A stretch of DNA of 64,000 bases from Chelatococcus sp. HY11 (lineage in GTDB: Bacteria; Pseudomonadota; Alphaproteobacteria; Rhizobiales; Beijerinckiaceae), in NCBI RefSeq assembly GCF_018398335.1, contig NZ_JAHBRX010000001.1, positions 3,092,001 through 3,156,000 of the forward strand. Reading direction: 5' to 3'. The translations under genes were made by a program, and so were the position numbers. The stretch's first letter is position 1; every line of letters starts with the position of its first letter. Below are positions 7,899 through 16,722 of this stretch, in pieces. The notes below the pieces were generated by a model. That model was not told where the DNA came from. It did not search any database and was given only the letters and a program-made list of their open reading frames with translations.

Positions 7899-9182
7899 TC
7901 AGCCGTCCGAAAACGGCAGAAATTCCAGCATATCGCCACGCTGGATGTGGTGGGTTTCCGAGGGGATCAGCAGCAGCCCATCGGCTTGTGCCAGAAGCGC
8001 CACCCGATGCGATACGGCTGAGGCTGTAATCTCCACGTTTCTGGTTCCGTCTTCGTCATAGCTGCCGAGACGGGCCGGCAGGAACTCGCAACGGCCCGGG
8101 TTCCGGATGCGATCGAAGTCCGCGCGCACGACGCAGCGTGGTGGCCTTGCCTTCCGGATACCCGCCAGCGCCTCTGCGATACGCGCTCCGATTACATACC
8201 AGGCGACGAAAGCTGAAACCGGATTGCCCGGCAAACCAATGTAAAGCGCCGAACCGAGGAGGCCGATGATGAGCGGCTTACCGGGCTTCATCGCTACTTT
8301 CATAACGTGAATCTTGCCGCCTGCGGCGTTGAGCACTGCGGGCATATGGTCCTCATCCCCCACGGAGACTCCGCCGGTGGTCACTACCAGATCGGCATCG
8401 CGGGAAGCCTGCTCCAGCGCTTCACGCAACCGGTCGGGCTGGTCGGGAACGGCGCCCATGTCGATTGTCTCTACCCACGGAAGATCAAGGGAACCCTGGA
8501 GATGATAGCGGTTGGCGTTCCAGATCTGCCCTGGCGCCAACGGCGTTCCCGGTGCGCGCAATTCCGAGCCGGTGCTGAAGAAGGCGACCCGGATACGACG
8601 CCTGACGACCACCTCGCTGCAACCGGCCGCTGCGAGCAGTGCAGCCACGCGCGGTCCTATGCGACAGCCGACTGGCAGAAATTCAGAACCGAGTACCAGG
8701 TCCTCACCGGCGCGCCGAATATTTTCGTTCGGTCGGGGACGCCTTTGTATCTCGACGGTATCGCCTTCCAGCCGTGCTAACTCCTGGATGACTACCGCAT
8801 CGCATCCCGGAGGGATGGCCGCACCGGTAAAGATGCGCAACACCGCGCCGGCCGGAAGCGGCCCGCTGTCGGTATCGCCGGCCGCCACTCGCCCTGACAC
8901 CCGCAGCCGCCACGGCCCCTCGCCAGCAAGGTCGGCAAGCCGGACGGCGTAACCATCCATGGCGGAACTGTCGAACAGTGGGAGCGAGACGCCCGACCGC
9001 ACAGCCTCGCCCAGTACCCTGCCATGCGCCCTTTCCAGCGGCAGCCGTTCCACCTGCGCGACTGGCTTGACCAGCGCCAAAGCCCGGCGAAGAGCTGCGT
9101 CGACGGAAATCAGCGCGCCCATCTCAGGCTTGATTTCGCAGCCGCAAAGGAAGGGATCGGACAGGGCGGGGGCGTCGTTCAT
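7899..9182 (-). CDS. moeA: Molybdopterin molybdotransferase MoeA
   Basis: A 427-residue MoeA that inserts molybdate into adenylylated molybdopterin. The start at 9182 was chosen because it overlaps the stop of ppiC in an ATGA and gives the normal N-terminus. Typical motifs are LFDSSAMDGYAVR (about 65-77), the GDxD-like GDTDSGPLPAG, FTGAAIPPGCDAVV, the linker FFSTGSEL, and TTGGVSVGDED in the catalytic domain, with LPGNPVSAFV in the last third. It is cotranscribed with the nitrate reductase genes. It would supply the bis-MGD cofactor of NarG, possibly boosting supply when nar is induced. Confidence 0.95.
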   Translation of the reverse strand: MNDAPALSDPFLCGCEIKPEMGALISVDAALRRALALVKPVAQVERLPLERAHGRVLGEAVRSGVSLPLFDSSAMDGYAVRLADLAGEGPWRLRVSGRVAAGDTDSGPLPAGAVLRIFTGAAIPPGCDAVVIQELARLEGDTVEIQRRPRPNENIRRAGEDLVLGSEFLPVGCRIGPRVAALLAAAGCSEVVVRRRIRVAFFSTGSELRAPGTPLAPGQIWNANRYHLQGSLDLPWVETIDMGAVPDQPDRLREALEQASRDADLVVTTGGVSVGDEDHMPAVLNAAGGKIHVMKVAMKPGKPLIIGLLGSALYIGLPGNPVSAFVAWYVIGARIAEALAGIRKARPPRCVVRADFDRIRNPGRCEFLPARLGSYDEDGTRNVEITASAVSHRVALLAQADGLLLIPSETHHIQRGDMLEFLPFSDG

Positions 9183-10015
9183 TTCGAAAATTTCACCTCC
9201 CCGGCGGGGTGGCCTGCAAAATCGACGCCCGCCACCTGGTACCGTGCCGCGAGCTCCTCGACATAGGCGCGGCTCGCCCGCACCCAATCTGCCTTTTCCT
9301 GCGCTTGGCGCAGATGTGGCAGAACGGTCGTGAACGGCAAGACCTCGCCACGCACACGCGCGTCAAGCCGGATCAGGTGGAACCCATAGCGGCTTTCTAC
9401 TGGCGCGTCGGAGATGCTTTGTTCCTCCATGGAACACAGCGCTGCTTCGAATTCCGGCACCGTATCGCCTGAGGCGAGTTGGCCCAGCATCCCGCCATTG
9501 GCGCGGGAAGAGCAGGCGCTGAACTCGCCCGCCAGCTCAGCGAAGCGGCGGGGGTCGCGCTGCAGGTTCGCCAGCACGGCTTCCGCTTGCTGGCGCGCCG
9601 ACGCCCTGCCGGCGGCGTCGCCGGGCGCAGCGGCGAAGAGGATATGCGCGGCCTCGAACAGCGATGGCCCGCGGAACCGGTCGGGCGCCGCATCGTAGAG
9701 CGCGCGCAGCGGCGCCTCGTTGACCGGAGCCGGGGCAATCGTGCGCTCGAACAGCTGGCGGATTAGTGCTTCCTCTTCGGTCTCCCACTTCCCTTCTTCC
9801 AGCTCGATCGGCTCGGGCGCGATGTCGTGCGCGCGCGCCTCCTGCAGGAGCGTCTCGCGTAGCGCCAGCGCCCGCGCCGCCGCCCGCCAGGCAAAGCCGG
9901 GCTGACCTTTGGGCGCCGGATGGTTCTGCGCCTCGGCGGCAATGGCTTCGGGGGCGATGGTCACGCCGTTGACCGTGACCGGCTCCGGCCGGGCGGTGCG
10001 ATCCAGGATAATCAT
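9179..10015 (-). CDS. PpiC-type peptidylprolyl isomerase of the nar operon
   Basis: A 278-residue protein with a parvulin (PpiC/rotamase) domain at about residues 115-210. Visible motifs are FEAAHILFAA, FAELAGEFSACSSRANGGMLG and SRYGFHLIRLDARV. The N-terminal part is helical and resembles the NifM/SurA chaperone arm. No signal peptide is evident, so it is probably cytoplasmic. Start 10015 overlaps the narI stop in an ATGA, and its stop overlaps moeA. A parvulin gene after narI is a known arrangement in denitrifying proteobacteria, where it is thought to help nitrate reductase maturation; that role is inferred here. Confidence 0.88.
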   Translation of the reverse strand: MIILDRTARPEPVTVNGVTIAPEAIAAEAQNHPAPKGQPGFAWRAAARALALRETLLQEARAHDIAPEPIELEEGKWETEEEALIRQLFERTIAPAPVNEAPLRALYDAAPDRFRGPSLFEAAHILFAAAPGDAAGRASARQQAEAVLANLQRDPRRFAELAGEFSACSSRANGGMLGQLASGDTVPEFEAALCSMEEQSISDAPVESRYGFHLIRLDARVRGEVLPFTTVLPHLRQAQEKADWVRASRAYVEELAARYQVAGVDFAGHPAGEVKFSK

Positions 10016-10749
10016 TCGCCCGGCTCCATGCGCGGCCCCGGCAGTGGCGTAAGCCCGGTCGGCGCGGGTTTGGCGCCGCGCCGCGAGCGCACGATCTGGT
10101 AGCCCGGCCGCCACAAATAGCGCACCGGCGCCGAGAACATGTGAACGAGCCGGGTGAAGGGGAACAGCAGGAAGATGGTCAGCCCGAGGGCGATATGCGC
10201 CTTGAACAGCGGATTGACGTCGACGATAAAGTTCGCAGCGCCAGCGCGCATATAGATGATCGCCTGCGCCCAGTTCATGAACTTCACCATCTCCGTGCCA
10301 TCGAGATGGCCGAGCGAAACGATGATGGTGGCAAGCCCAAGCAGGAGTTGGGCCATCAAAAGCACCATGATGCCGGTATCGGCGAGCGTGGAATTGGCGC
10401 GGATGCGCGGATCGAACAGCCTGCGATGTAACAGCAGCGTGCCGCCGACAAGGGTCATGATTCCAGCGATGCCGCCGGCGGAGATGGCGAGAATCTGCTT
10501 GGCCTCGTGGCTGACGCCGAGAAAATCGAACACCTGGATCGGCGTGAGCAGCCCAACGAGATGGCCTCCGAAGATCGTCAGGATGCCGACATGGAACAGC
10601 ACCGAACCGGCGATGAACTGGCGCTTGCGCAGCAGCTGGCTCGACTTGGACTTCCAGGTGAAGGGGTCGCGCTCATAGCGGGCGATGCTGGCCATCACCA
10701 TCACCGTGATGGCGATATAGGGATAGATGCCGAAGACGAAATTATGCAT
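10012..10749 (-). CDS. narI: Respiratory nitrate reductase gamma subunit (cytochrome b)
   Basis: A 245-residue membrane anchor that carries two b-hemes and passes electrons from quinol to NarH. Five hydrophobic helices are visible. Likely heme-ligand histidines lie in SVLFHVGILTIFGGH and in FKAHIALGLTIFLLFPFTRLVH. The ATG at 10749 begins MHNFVFGIYPYIA, the usual NarI start; the upstream extension overlaps narJ and is rejected. It is the fourth structural gene of the operon, 13 nt after narJ, and is translationally coupled to ppiC. Confidence 0.96.
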   Translation of the reverse strand: MHNFVFGIYPYIAITVMVMASIARYERDPFTWKSKSSQLLRKRQFIAGSVLFHVGILTIFGGHLVGLLTPIQVFDFLGVSHEAKQILAISAGGIAGIMTLVGGTLLLHRRLFDPRIRANSTLADTGIMVLLMAQLLLGLATIIVSLGHLDGTEMVKFMNWAQAIIYMRAGAANFIVDVNPLFKAHIALGLTIFLLFPFTRLVHMFSAPVRYLWRPGYQIVRSRRGAKPAPTGLTPLPGPRMEPGE

Positions 10750-10762
10750 GGCGGTCTCCTGT

Positions 10763-11449
10763 TCACCGAGCGGCCCGCGCCGGTGCGGGCTCCATGCGGG
10801 CAAGAATGTCGCGGCTGACCGGGCAGCCGGCGTTCGGGTCCGGGCCGAAGGTCACCTGCGCTTCTTCCCAGACCGCGTCGAGGGCGGCGAGATCCTCCGG
10901 GTTGTCGTCCTGTTGCGCCAGCAGGGCCTGTGCCTCCTCGGCCGCTGGATCGGCGGAGGAAAGCTTGACCAGCCCCTCGAAAACGGCGGCATAGACGCTC
11001 TCCCGCCGCGCCAGCCGCTCGGCGAGCGCGATCAGGATATGACCCGCATCGGCCAAGATTTCGCGCGCCTCGGCCAGCGGCCGCATCGAGAGAAACTCCA
11101 GCAACACCGGCAGGTGGTCGGGCAGCTCCGGTCCCGCCAGATCGAAGCCGCCGGCGCGGTAGGTTTCCAGCAGGTCGACCATCGCCCCGCCCCGGTCGCG
11201 GCTTTCGCCATGGATATGCTCGAACAGGTTGAGCGACAGGGTGCGGGAACGGTCGAACAGCAGTACGTAGCGCTCCTGCAGATCGTAGAGATCGCCGTTT
11301 TCCAGTGAAGCGAGCAGCGGCTCCAGGGCGGTGGCAGCGGCTGGCGTCACGACACCTTCGGCGAGGATCGCCCGGATCACCGGAATCGCCTCCTGAAGAT
11401 CGTGACTCGGATAGCTGAGCAGGGCCGACAGCGCCTTGAAGGTCTTCAT
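10763..11449 (-). CDS. narJ: Nitrate reductase molybdenum cofactor assembly chaperone
   Basis: A 228-residue cytoplasmic TorD/NarJ-family chaperone that binds apo-NarG and allows insertion of the molybdenum cofactor and FeS cluster before membrane attachment. The start MKTFKALSALLSYPS and the motifs LYDLQERYVLLFDRSRTLSLNLFEHIHGES and DHLPVLLEFL are characteristic of NarJ. Its ATG overlaps the narH stop (11446-11449), so production follows NarH. Confidence 0.95.
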   Translation of the reverse strand: MKTFKALSALLSYPSHDLQEAIPVIRAILAEGVVTPAAATALEPLLASLENGDLYDLQERYVLLFDRSRTLSLNLFEHIHGESRDRGGAMVDLLETYRAGGFDLAGPELPDHLPVLLEFLSMRPLAEAREILADAGHILIALAERLARRESVYAAVFEGLVKLSSADPAAEEAQALLAQQDDNPEDLAALDAVWEEAQVTFGPDPNAGCPVSRDILARMEPAPARAAR

Positions 11450-12966
11450 GCGATGAACTCCTGCGGGCTGCGAAACTTCTTGGCCCCGAACAGCGACTGA
11501 CCCGAATGGCCCGCCGAGCAGCCGTTGCCGTCGGTGAAACCGCAGCCGCTCCTGAGGTCGTAGGCATCCTCGACCAGCTCGCGATGCGTGGTCGGGATGA
11601 CGAAGCGGTCCTCGTAATTGGCGATCGCCAGCAACTGGTACATCTCGTCAATCTGCTGCGGCACCATGCCGACCCGCTTGGCGACACCGAGATTGACGAC
11701 GCCGTCCACGGTCTTGGAGCGCATGTAGGAGCGCATGGCCAGCATTCGCTCCAGTGCCGAGACGATCGGCGCCTCGTCTCCGGCCGTCAGCATATTGGCG
11801 AGATAGCGCACCGGAATGCGCAAGGAGCGCACGTCCGGCATGTCGTCCTGCGCGGCGATCCGTCCCGCCTCGGCCGCATTCTGGATCGGCGACAGCGGTG
11901 GCACGTACCAGACCATCGGCAGGGTGCGGTATTCGGGATGCAGCGGGAAGGCGATCTTCCACTCCATCGCCATTTTCCAGATCGGCGAGTTCTGCGCGCT
12001 CTTGATCCAATCCTCGGGGATGCCCTCGGCGCGCGCTGCCGCGATCACTTGGGGGTCGTTCGGATCGAGGAAGACGCCGAGCTGCGCGTCGTAGAGGTCC
12101 TTCTCATTCTCCACGCTCGCGGCATCGGCGATGCGGTCTGCATCGTAGAGCATGACACCCAGATAGCGGATGCGGCCGACGCAGGTTTCCGAGCAGACGG
12201 TTGGCAGACCGCTTTCCAGCCGCGGATAGCACAGCGTGCATTTCTCGGATTTGCCGGTCGACCAGTTGTAGTAGATTTTCTTGTAGGGGCAGCCCGACAC
12301 GCACATGCGCCAGCCCCGGCATTTCTCCTGGTCGATCAGCACGACGCCGTCATCCTCGCGCTTGTAGATCGCGCCGGACGGGCAGGAGGCGACGCAGGCC
12401 GGGTTGAGGCAATGCTCGCACAGCCTGGGCAGATACATCATGAAGGTGTTCTCGTACTGGCCGTAGATCTCCTTCTGGATGCCTTCGAAATTATAGTCCT
12501 TCGAGCGCTTCTCGAACTCGCCGCCGAGGATTTCCTCCCAGTTCGGCCCCCACTCGATCTTTTCCATGCGCTCGCCGGAAATCTTCGAGCGCGGGCGTGC
12601 GGTCGGGAACGCCTTCATTTCCGGCGCGGATTTCAAGTGGTCGTAGTCGAAATCGAACGGCTCGTAGAAATCGTCGATCTCGGGCAGGTCGGGATTGGCA
12701 AAGATATTGGCAAGAATGCGCCATTTTCCGCCCTGCTTCGGTTGCAGAGCGCCGCTTTTTGTTCGCCTCCAGCCACCGTTCCAGCGCTTCTGGTTCTCCC
12801 AGTCCTTGGGATAGCCGATACCCGGCTTGGTTTCGACATTGTTGAACCAGGCGTATTCCACGCCTTCACGGCTGGTCCAGACGTTCTTGCAGGTGACGGA
12901 GCAGGTGTGACAGCCGATGCATTTATCGAGGTTCAGCACCATTCCGATTTGAGCACGTACCTTCAT
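11446..12966 (-). CDS. narH: Respiratory nitrate reductase beta subunit (iron-sulfur)
   Basis: A 506-residue ferredoxin-like electron transfer subunit. Four cysteine clusters are readable: CIGCHTCSVTCKN near residue 16, CEHCLNPACVASC near 184, CRGWRMCVSGC near 217, and CTLCYPRLESGLPTVCSETC near 244. The Trp replacing a Cys in CRGWRMC marks the [3Fe-4S] centre, so one [3Fe-4S] and three [4Fe-4S] clusters are expected. The start MKVRAQIGMVLNLDK at 12966 overlaps the narG stop in an ATGA. It connects NarI hemes to NarG. Confidence 0.97.
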   Translation of the reverse strand: MKVRAQIGMVLNLDKCIGCHTCSVTCKNVWTSREGVEYAWFNNVETKPGIGYPKDWENQKRWNGGWRRTKSGALQPKQGGKWRILANIFANPDLPEIDDFYEPFDFDYDHLKSAPEMKAFPTARPRSKISGERMEKIEWGPNWEEILGGEFEKRSKDYNFEGIQKEIYGQYENTFMMYLPRLCEHCLNPACVASCPSGAIYKREDDGVVLIDQEKCRGWRMCVSGCPYKKIYYNWSTGKSEKCTLCYPRLESGLPTVCSETCVGRIRYLGVMLYDADRIADAASVENEKDLYDAQLGVFLDPNDPQVIAAARAEGIPEDWIKSAQNSPIWKMAMEWKIAFPLHPEYRTLPMVWYVPPLSPIQNAAEAGRIAAQDDMPDVRSLRIPVRYLANMLTAGDEAPIVSALERMLAMRSYMRSKTVDGVVNLGVAKRVGMVPQQIDEMYQLLAIANYEDRFVIPTTHRELVEDAYDLRSGCGFTDGNGCSAGHSGQSLFGAKKFRSPQEFIA

Positions 12967-15900
12967 TCCGCGGCCTCCGTCGTCTGGATTGCGGGCTGGT
13001 CGAGCCAATCGACCTTGGACAATTTGCGCACGATCACGAACTCGTCGCGGTTGGAGCCGACCGTGCCGTAATAGTTGAAGCCATACGCAAGCTGGGCATA
13101 GCCGCCGATCATGTGGGTGGGCTTCAGTACGATGCGGGTAACGGAGTTGTGGATGCCACCACGCTTACCCGTGATCTGGCTGCCGGGCGTGTTCACGATC
13201 TTTTCCTGTGCGTGATACATGAACATCGAGCCTTCCTTCATCCGCTGGCTGACCACCGCACGCGCGGTGATGGCGCCGTTGAGATTGAAGACTTCGACCC
13301 AGTCATTGTCGACCAGACCGGCCTTCCTGGCGTCGACTTCGGAAATCCACACCACCGGGCCGCCGCGGTTGAGCGTCAGCATCAGGAGGTTGTCGGTGTA
13401 GGTGGAGTGGATACCCCATTTCTGGTGCGGCGTGAGAAAGTTCAGCACCACATGCGGCTCGCCCGCCGCCAACGGCCGTCTCGCCGCCTCGCCCACCGTC
13501 TTCAGGTCCAAGGGCGGTCGCCATGTGACGAAGCCCTCGCCGAAGGCCCGCATCCATTCATGGTCCTGATAGAGCTGCTGGCGACCGGTGACTGTGCGCC
13601 ACGGGATCAATTCATGCACATTGGTCCAGCCGGCATTGTAACAGACCTGTTCGCTTTCGATGCCCGACCATGTCGGCGAGGAGATGATCTTCCTCGGCTG
13701 GGCGGCGATGTCGCGAAAACGGATTTTTTCATCCTCCTTGACCTCGGCCAGATGGCGGTGGCTGCGGCCGGTGGCCTTGGCGAGGGCGTCCCACGCCTTC
13801 ACCGCCACCTCGCCGTTGGTCTCGGGGGCCAGCATCAGGATCATCTCGGCGGCGTCGATGGCCGTGTCGAGGCGCGCCATGCCCTTGGTCGCGCCCTCCT
13901 CGGTCACGGTGCCGTTCAGCGCCTTGAGATGGTGAACCTCCTCCTTCGTGTCCCAGGCGATGCCCTTGCCGCCATTGCCGATCTTCTCCATCAGCGGCCC
14001 GATGGCAGTGAAGCGCTTGTGGAGGTTGGGATAGTCGCGCTCGATCGCGATATAGGCAGGCGCCGTATGGCCGGGGATGAGGTCGCATTGGCCCTGCTTC
14101 CAGTCGCGCACCACGCCCTGCGCCAGCTCGCCGGGACTGTCGTGCTGCAGCGGCAATTGCACCACATCCGTCTCAACCCCGAGGATTTCGGGCGCGACTT
14201 CCGAGAATTTCTTCGCGATCGCCTTGAAGATTTCCCAGTCGGTCTTCGATTCGTAGGCGGGGTCCACCGCCGCCTGCAGGGGGTGGATGAACGGGTGCAT
14301 GTCGGACGTGTTCATGTCGTCCTTCTCGTACCAGCTCGCCGTTGGCAGCACGATGTCGGCATAGACGGCGGTGGTCGACATGCGGAAGTCGATCGTCACC
14401 AGGAGGTCGAGCTTTCCTTCAGGCGCCTGCTCGCGCCAGACGGCTTCGACCGGCTTCGTGCCGCCCTGGGCGCCCAGGTCCTTGCCCTGCACGCCGTGAT
14501 CGGTGCCGAGCAGGTGCTTCAGGAAATACTCATGACCCTTGCCGGACGAGCCGAGCAGGTTCGAGCGCCAGACGAACAGGTTGCGCGGCCAGTTTTCTGG
14601 CGCGTCCGGGTCCTCGCAGGACATCTGCAATGCGCCCGATTTCAGACGTTCGGCGACATAATCCTTCGCCTCGACACCGGCGGCCTTGGCCGCGCGGCCG
14701 ACTTCCAGCGGATTGGTCTTCAACTGCGGCGCCGACGGCAGCCAGCCCATGCGCTCGGCGCGGATATTGTAGTCGATCAGGCTGAGCTTGTGCCAATCGC
14801 CGGCCGGCGCCGTCGGCGACAGGATTTCGGCCGCGCCCACCGTTTCGTAGCGCCACTGATCGGTGTGGGCGTACCAGGCCGAGGTCGCGTTCATGTGGCG
14901 CGGCGGCCGCGCCCAGTCGAGCGCGAAGGCGAGCGCCGTCCAGCCGGTCTGGGGGCGCAGCTTCTCCTGGCCGACATAATGCGACCAGCCGCCACCCGAC
15001 TGGCCGACGCAGCCGCACATCACCAGCATGTTAATGGCGGCGCGGTAATTCATGTCCATGTTGAACCAGTGGTTCATGCCGGCGCCGATGATGATCATGG
15101 AGCGGCCATTGGTCTTTTCGGCATTGGCGGCGAATTCGCGGGCGACCTGGATGATCTTGTCGCGGCGCACGCCGGTGATGCGCTCGGCCCAGGCCGGCGT
15201 GAACGGCACGTCGTCATCGTAATCCGCCGCGACATGCGCGCCGCCGAGGCCCCGGTCGAGGCTGTAATTGGCGCAGAGGAGATCGAAGACCGTGGCGACC
15301 AGCACCTCCTCGCCGTCGGCCAGCTTGAGGCGCTTCGCCGGCACGTTGCGGGTCAGCACCTCGCCGCGGCTGTCGACCTCGAAGCCGTTGCTGGCCGCGC
15401 CGCCGAAGAAAGGGAAATCGACGCCGGCGACCTCGTCGTGATCCGCTTCGCCGATCAGGCTGAGCGTGAGACGGATGTCGTCCTTGCCGGCCTTCTGCTC
15501 GAGGTTCCATTTCCCCGTCTCGCCCCAGCGGAAGCCGATGGAGCCGTTTGGGGCGACGATCCTGCCGGAAATTCCATCGATCCCGACGGTTTTCCAGTCC
15601 GGATTGTTGGTCTCGCCGAGCCCATCGATGAAATCGGCGGCCCGCAACTGCCGGCCCGGAACCAGCCGGTCGCCCTGGCGGTCGAGGCGCACTAGCATCG
15701 GCATGTCGGAATATTTGCGGCAGTAATCCTCGAAATAGGCAACCTGCCGGTCGAGGTGGAACTCGCGCAGGATGACGTGGCCAAAGGCCATGCCGAGGGC
15801 CGAATCCGTGCCCTGCTTGGCGTTCAGCCAGATGTCGGAGAATTTGGCGGCCTCGGAATAATCCGGGCAGACGACCGCGCTCTTGGTGCCCTTATAACGC

Positions 15901-16712
15901 ACCTCGGTGTAGAAATGGGCGTCCGGCGTGCGCGTCTGCGGCACGTTCGAGCCCCACAGGATCAGGTAGCCGGCATTGTACCAGTCGGCCGATTCCGGCA
16001 CGTCGGTCTGCTCGCCCCAGGTCTGGGGGCTGGCGGGCGGCAGGTCGCAATACCAGTCGTAGAACGACATGCAGGTGCCGCCCAAGAGCGACAGATAGCG
16101 AGTGCCGGCCGCATAGGACACCATCGACATGGCCGGGATCGGGGAGAAGCCGAACACCCGGTCGGGGCCGTATTTCTTCGTCGTATAGGCATTGGCGGCG
16201 GCGACGATCTCGACCGCCTCGTCCCAGCTCGCACGCACGAAGCCGCCCTTGCCACGAATACGGGTGTAGCTTTCGCGCGCTTTCGGGTCGTTCTGGATCG
16301 CTGTCCATGCCGCGATCGGGCTCAGGGTCCTGCGCTTCCCGCGCCACAGCCGCATCAGCCGGCCGCGAACGAGCGGCGTCTTCACCCGGTTGGCGCTGTA
16401 GAGGTACCAGCTATAGGACGCCCCGCGCGCGCAGCCGCGCGGCTCGTGGTTGGGCAGGTCGGGGCGCGTGCGCGGATAGTCAGTCTGCTGTGTTTCCCAG
16501 GTGACAATGCCGGATTTGACATAGATCTTCCATGAGCAGGAGCCGGTGCAGTTCACGCCGTGGGTGGAGCGCACGATCTTGTCGTGCTGCCAGCGCCGGC
16601 GATAGACGTCTTCCCAATCGCGGTTCTCAATCGTCGTCTGGCCATGGCCGTTGGCGAAGGTATCCTTGCGCAGCGAGGTCAGGAAGTTCAATCGATCCAT
16701 CAGCTGGCTCAT
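12963..16712 (-). CDS. narG: Respiratory nitrate reductase alpha subunit (molybdenum catalytic)
   Basis: A 1249-residue bis-MGD molybdoenzyme that reduces nitrate to nitrite on the cytoplasmic face of the membrane. The FS0 cluster ligands are H51, C55, C59 and C94 (HGVNCTGSC and RGCARGA), a histidine-containing set typical of NarG. The segment GGTCMSFYDWYCDLPPASP holds the likely Mo-ligand aspartate at about 223. NarG has no Tat signal but keeps the remnant twin-Arg-like N-terminus. It is the second gene of the operon after narK, with a 10-nt gap. All key regions look intact. Confidence 0.98.
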   Translation of the reverse strand: MSQLMDRLNFLTSLRKDTFANGHGQTTIENRDWEDVYRRRWQHDKIVRSTHGVNCTGSCSWKIYVKSGIVTWETQQTDYPRTRPDLPNHEPRGCARGASYSWYLYSANRVKTPLVRGRLMRLWRGKRRTLSPIAAWTAIQNDPKARESYTRIRGKGGFVRASWDEAVEIVAAANAYTTKKYGPDRVFGFSPIPAMSMVSYAAGTRYLSLLGGTCMSFYDWYCDLPPASPQTWGEQTDVPESADWYNAGYLILWGSNVPQTRTPDAHFYTEVRYKGTKSAVVCPDYSEAAKFSDIWLNAKQGTDSALGMAFGHVILREFHLDRQVAYFEDYCRKYSDMPMLVRLDRQGDRLVPGRQLRAADFIDGLGETNNPDWKTVGIDGISGRIVAPNGSIGFRWGETGKWNLEQKAGKDDIRLTLSLIGEADHDEVAGVDFPFFGGAASNGFEVDSRGEVLTRNVPAKRLKLADGEEVLVATVFDLLCANYSLDRGLGGAHVAADYDDDVPFTPAWAERITGVRRDKIIQVAREFAANAEKTNGRSMIIIGAGMNHWFNMDMNYRAAINMLVMCGCVGQSGGGWSHYVGQEKLRPQTGWTALAFALDWARPPRHMNATSAWYAHTDQWRYETVGAAEILSPTAPAGDWHKLSLIDYNIRAERMGWLPSAPQLKTNPLEVGRAAKAAGVEAKDYVAERLKSGALQMSCEDPDAPENWPRNLFVWRSNLLGSSGKGHEYFLKHLLGTDHGVQGKDLGAQGGTKPVEAVWREQAPEGKLDLLVTIDFRMSTTAVYADIVLPTASWYEKDDMNTSDMHPFIHPLQAAVDPAYESKTDWEIFKAIAKKFSEVAPEILGVETDVVQLPLQHDSPGELAQGVVRDWKQGQCDLIPGHTAPAYIAIERDYPNLHKRFTAIGPLMEKIGNGGKGIAWDTKEEVHHLKALNGTVTEEGATKGMARLDTAIDAAEMILMLAPETNGEVAVKAWDALAKATGRSHRHLAEVKEDEKIRFRDIAAQPRKIISSPTWSGIESEQVCYNAGWTNVHELIPWRTVTGRQQLYQDHEWMRAFGEGFVTWRPPLDLKTVGEAARRPLAAGEPHVVLNFLTPHQKWGIHSTYTDNLLMLTLNRGGPVVWISEVDARKAGLVDNDWVEVFNLNGAITARAVVSQRMKEGSMFMYHAQEKIVNTPGSQITGKRGGIHNSVTRIVLKPTHMIGGYAQLAYGFNYYGTVGSNRDEFVIVRKLSKVDWLDQPAIQTTEAAE

Positions 16713-16722
16713 GGCTGTCTCC

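Noticed and set aside
13113-15695. Long open frame of 860 codons opposite narG
   Set aside because: It mirrors narG codon for codon, is rich in Arg, Asp and His without any domain, and has no ribosome site. It is a shadow of high-GC coding.
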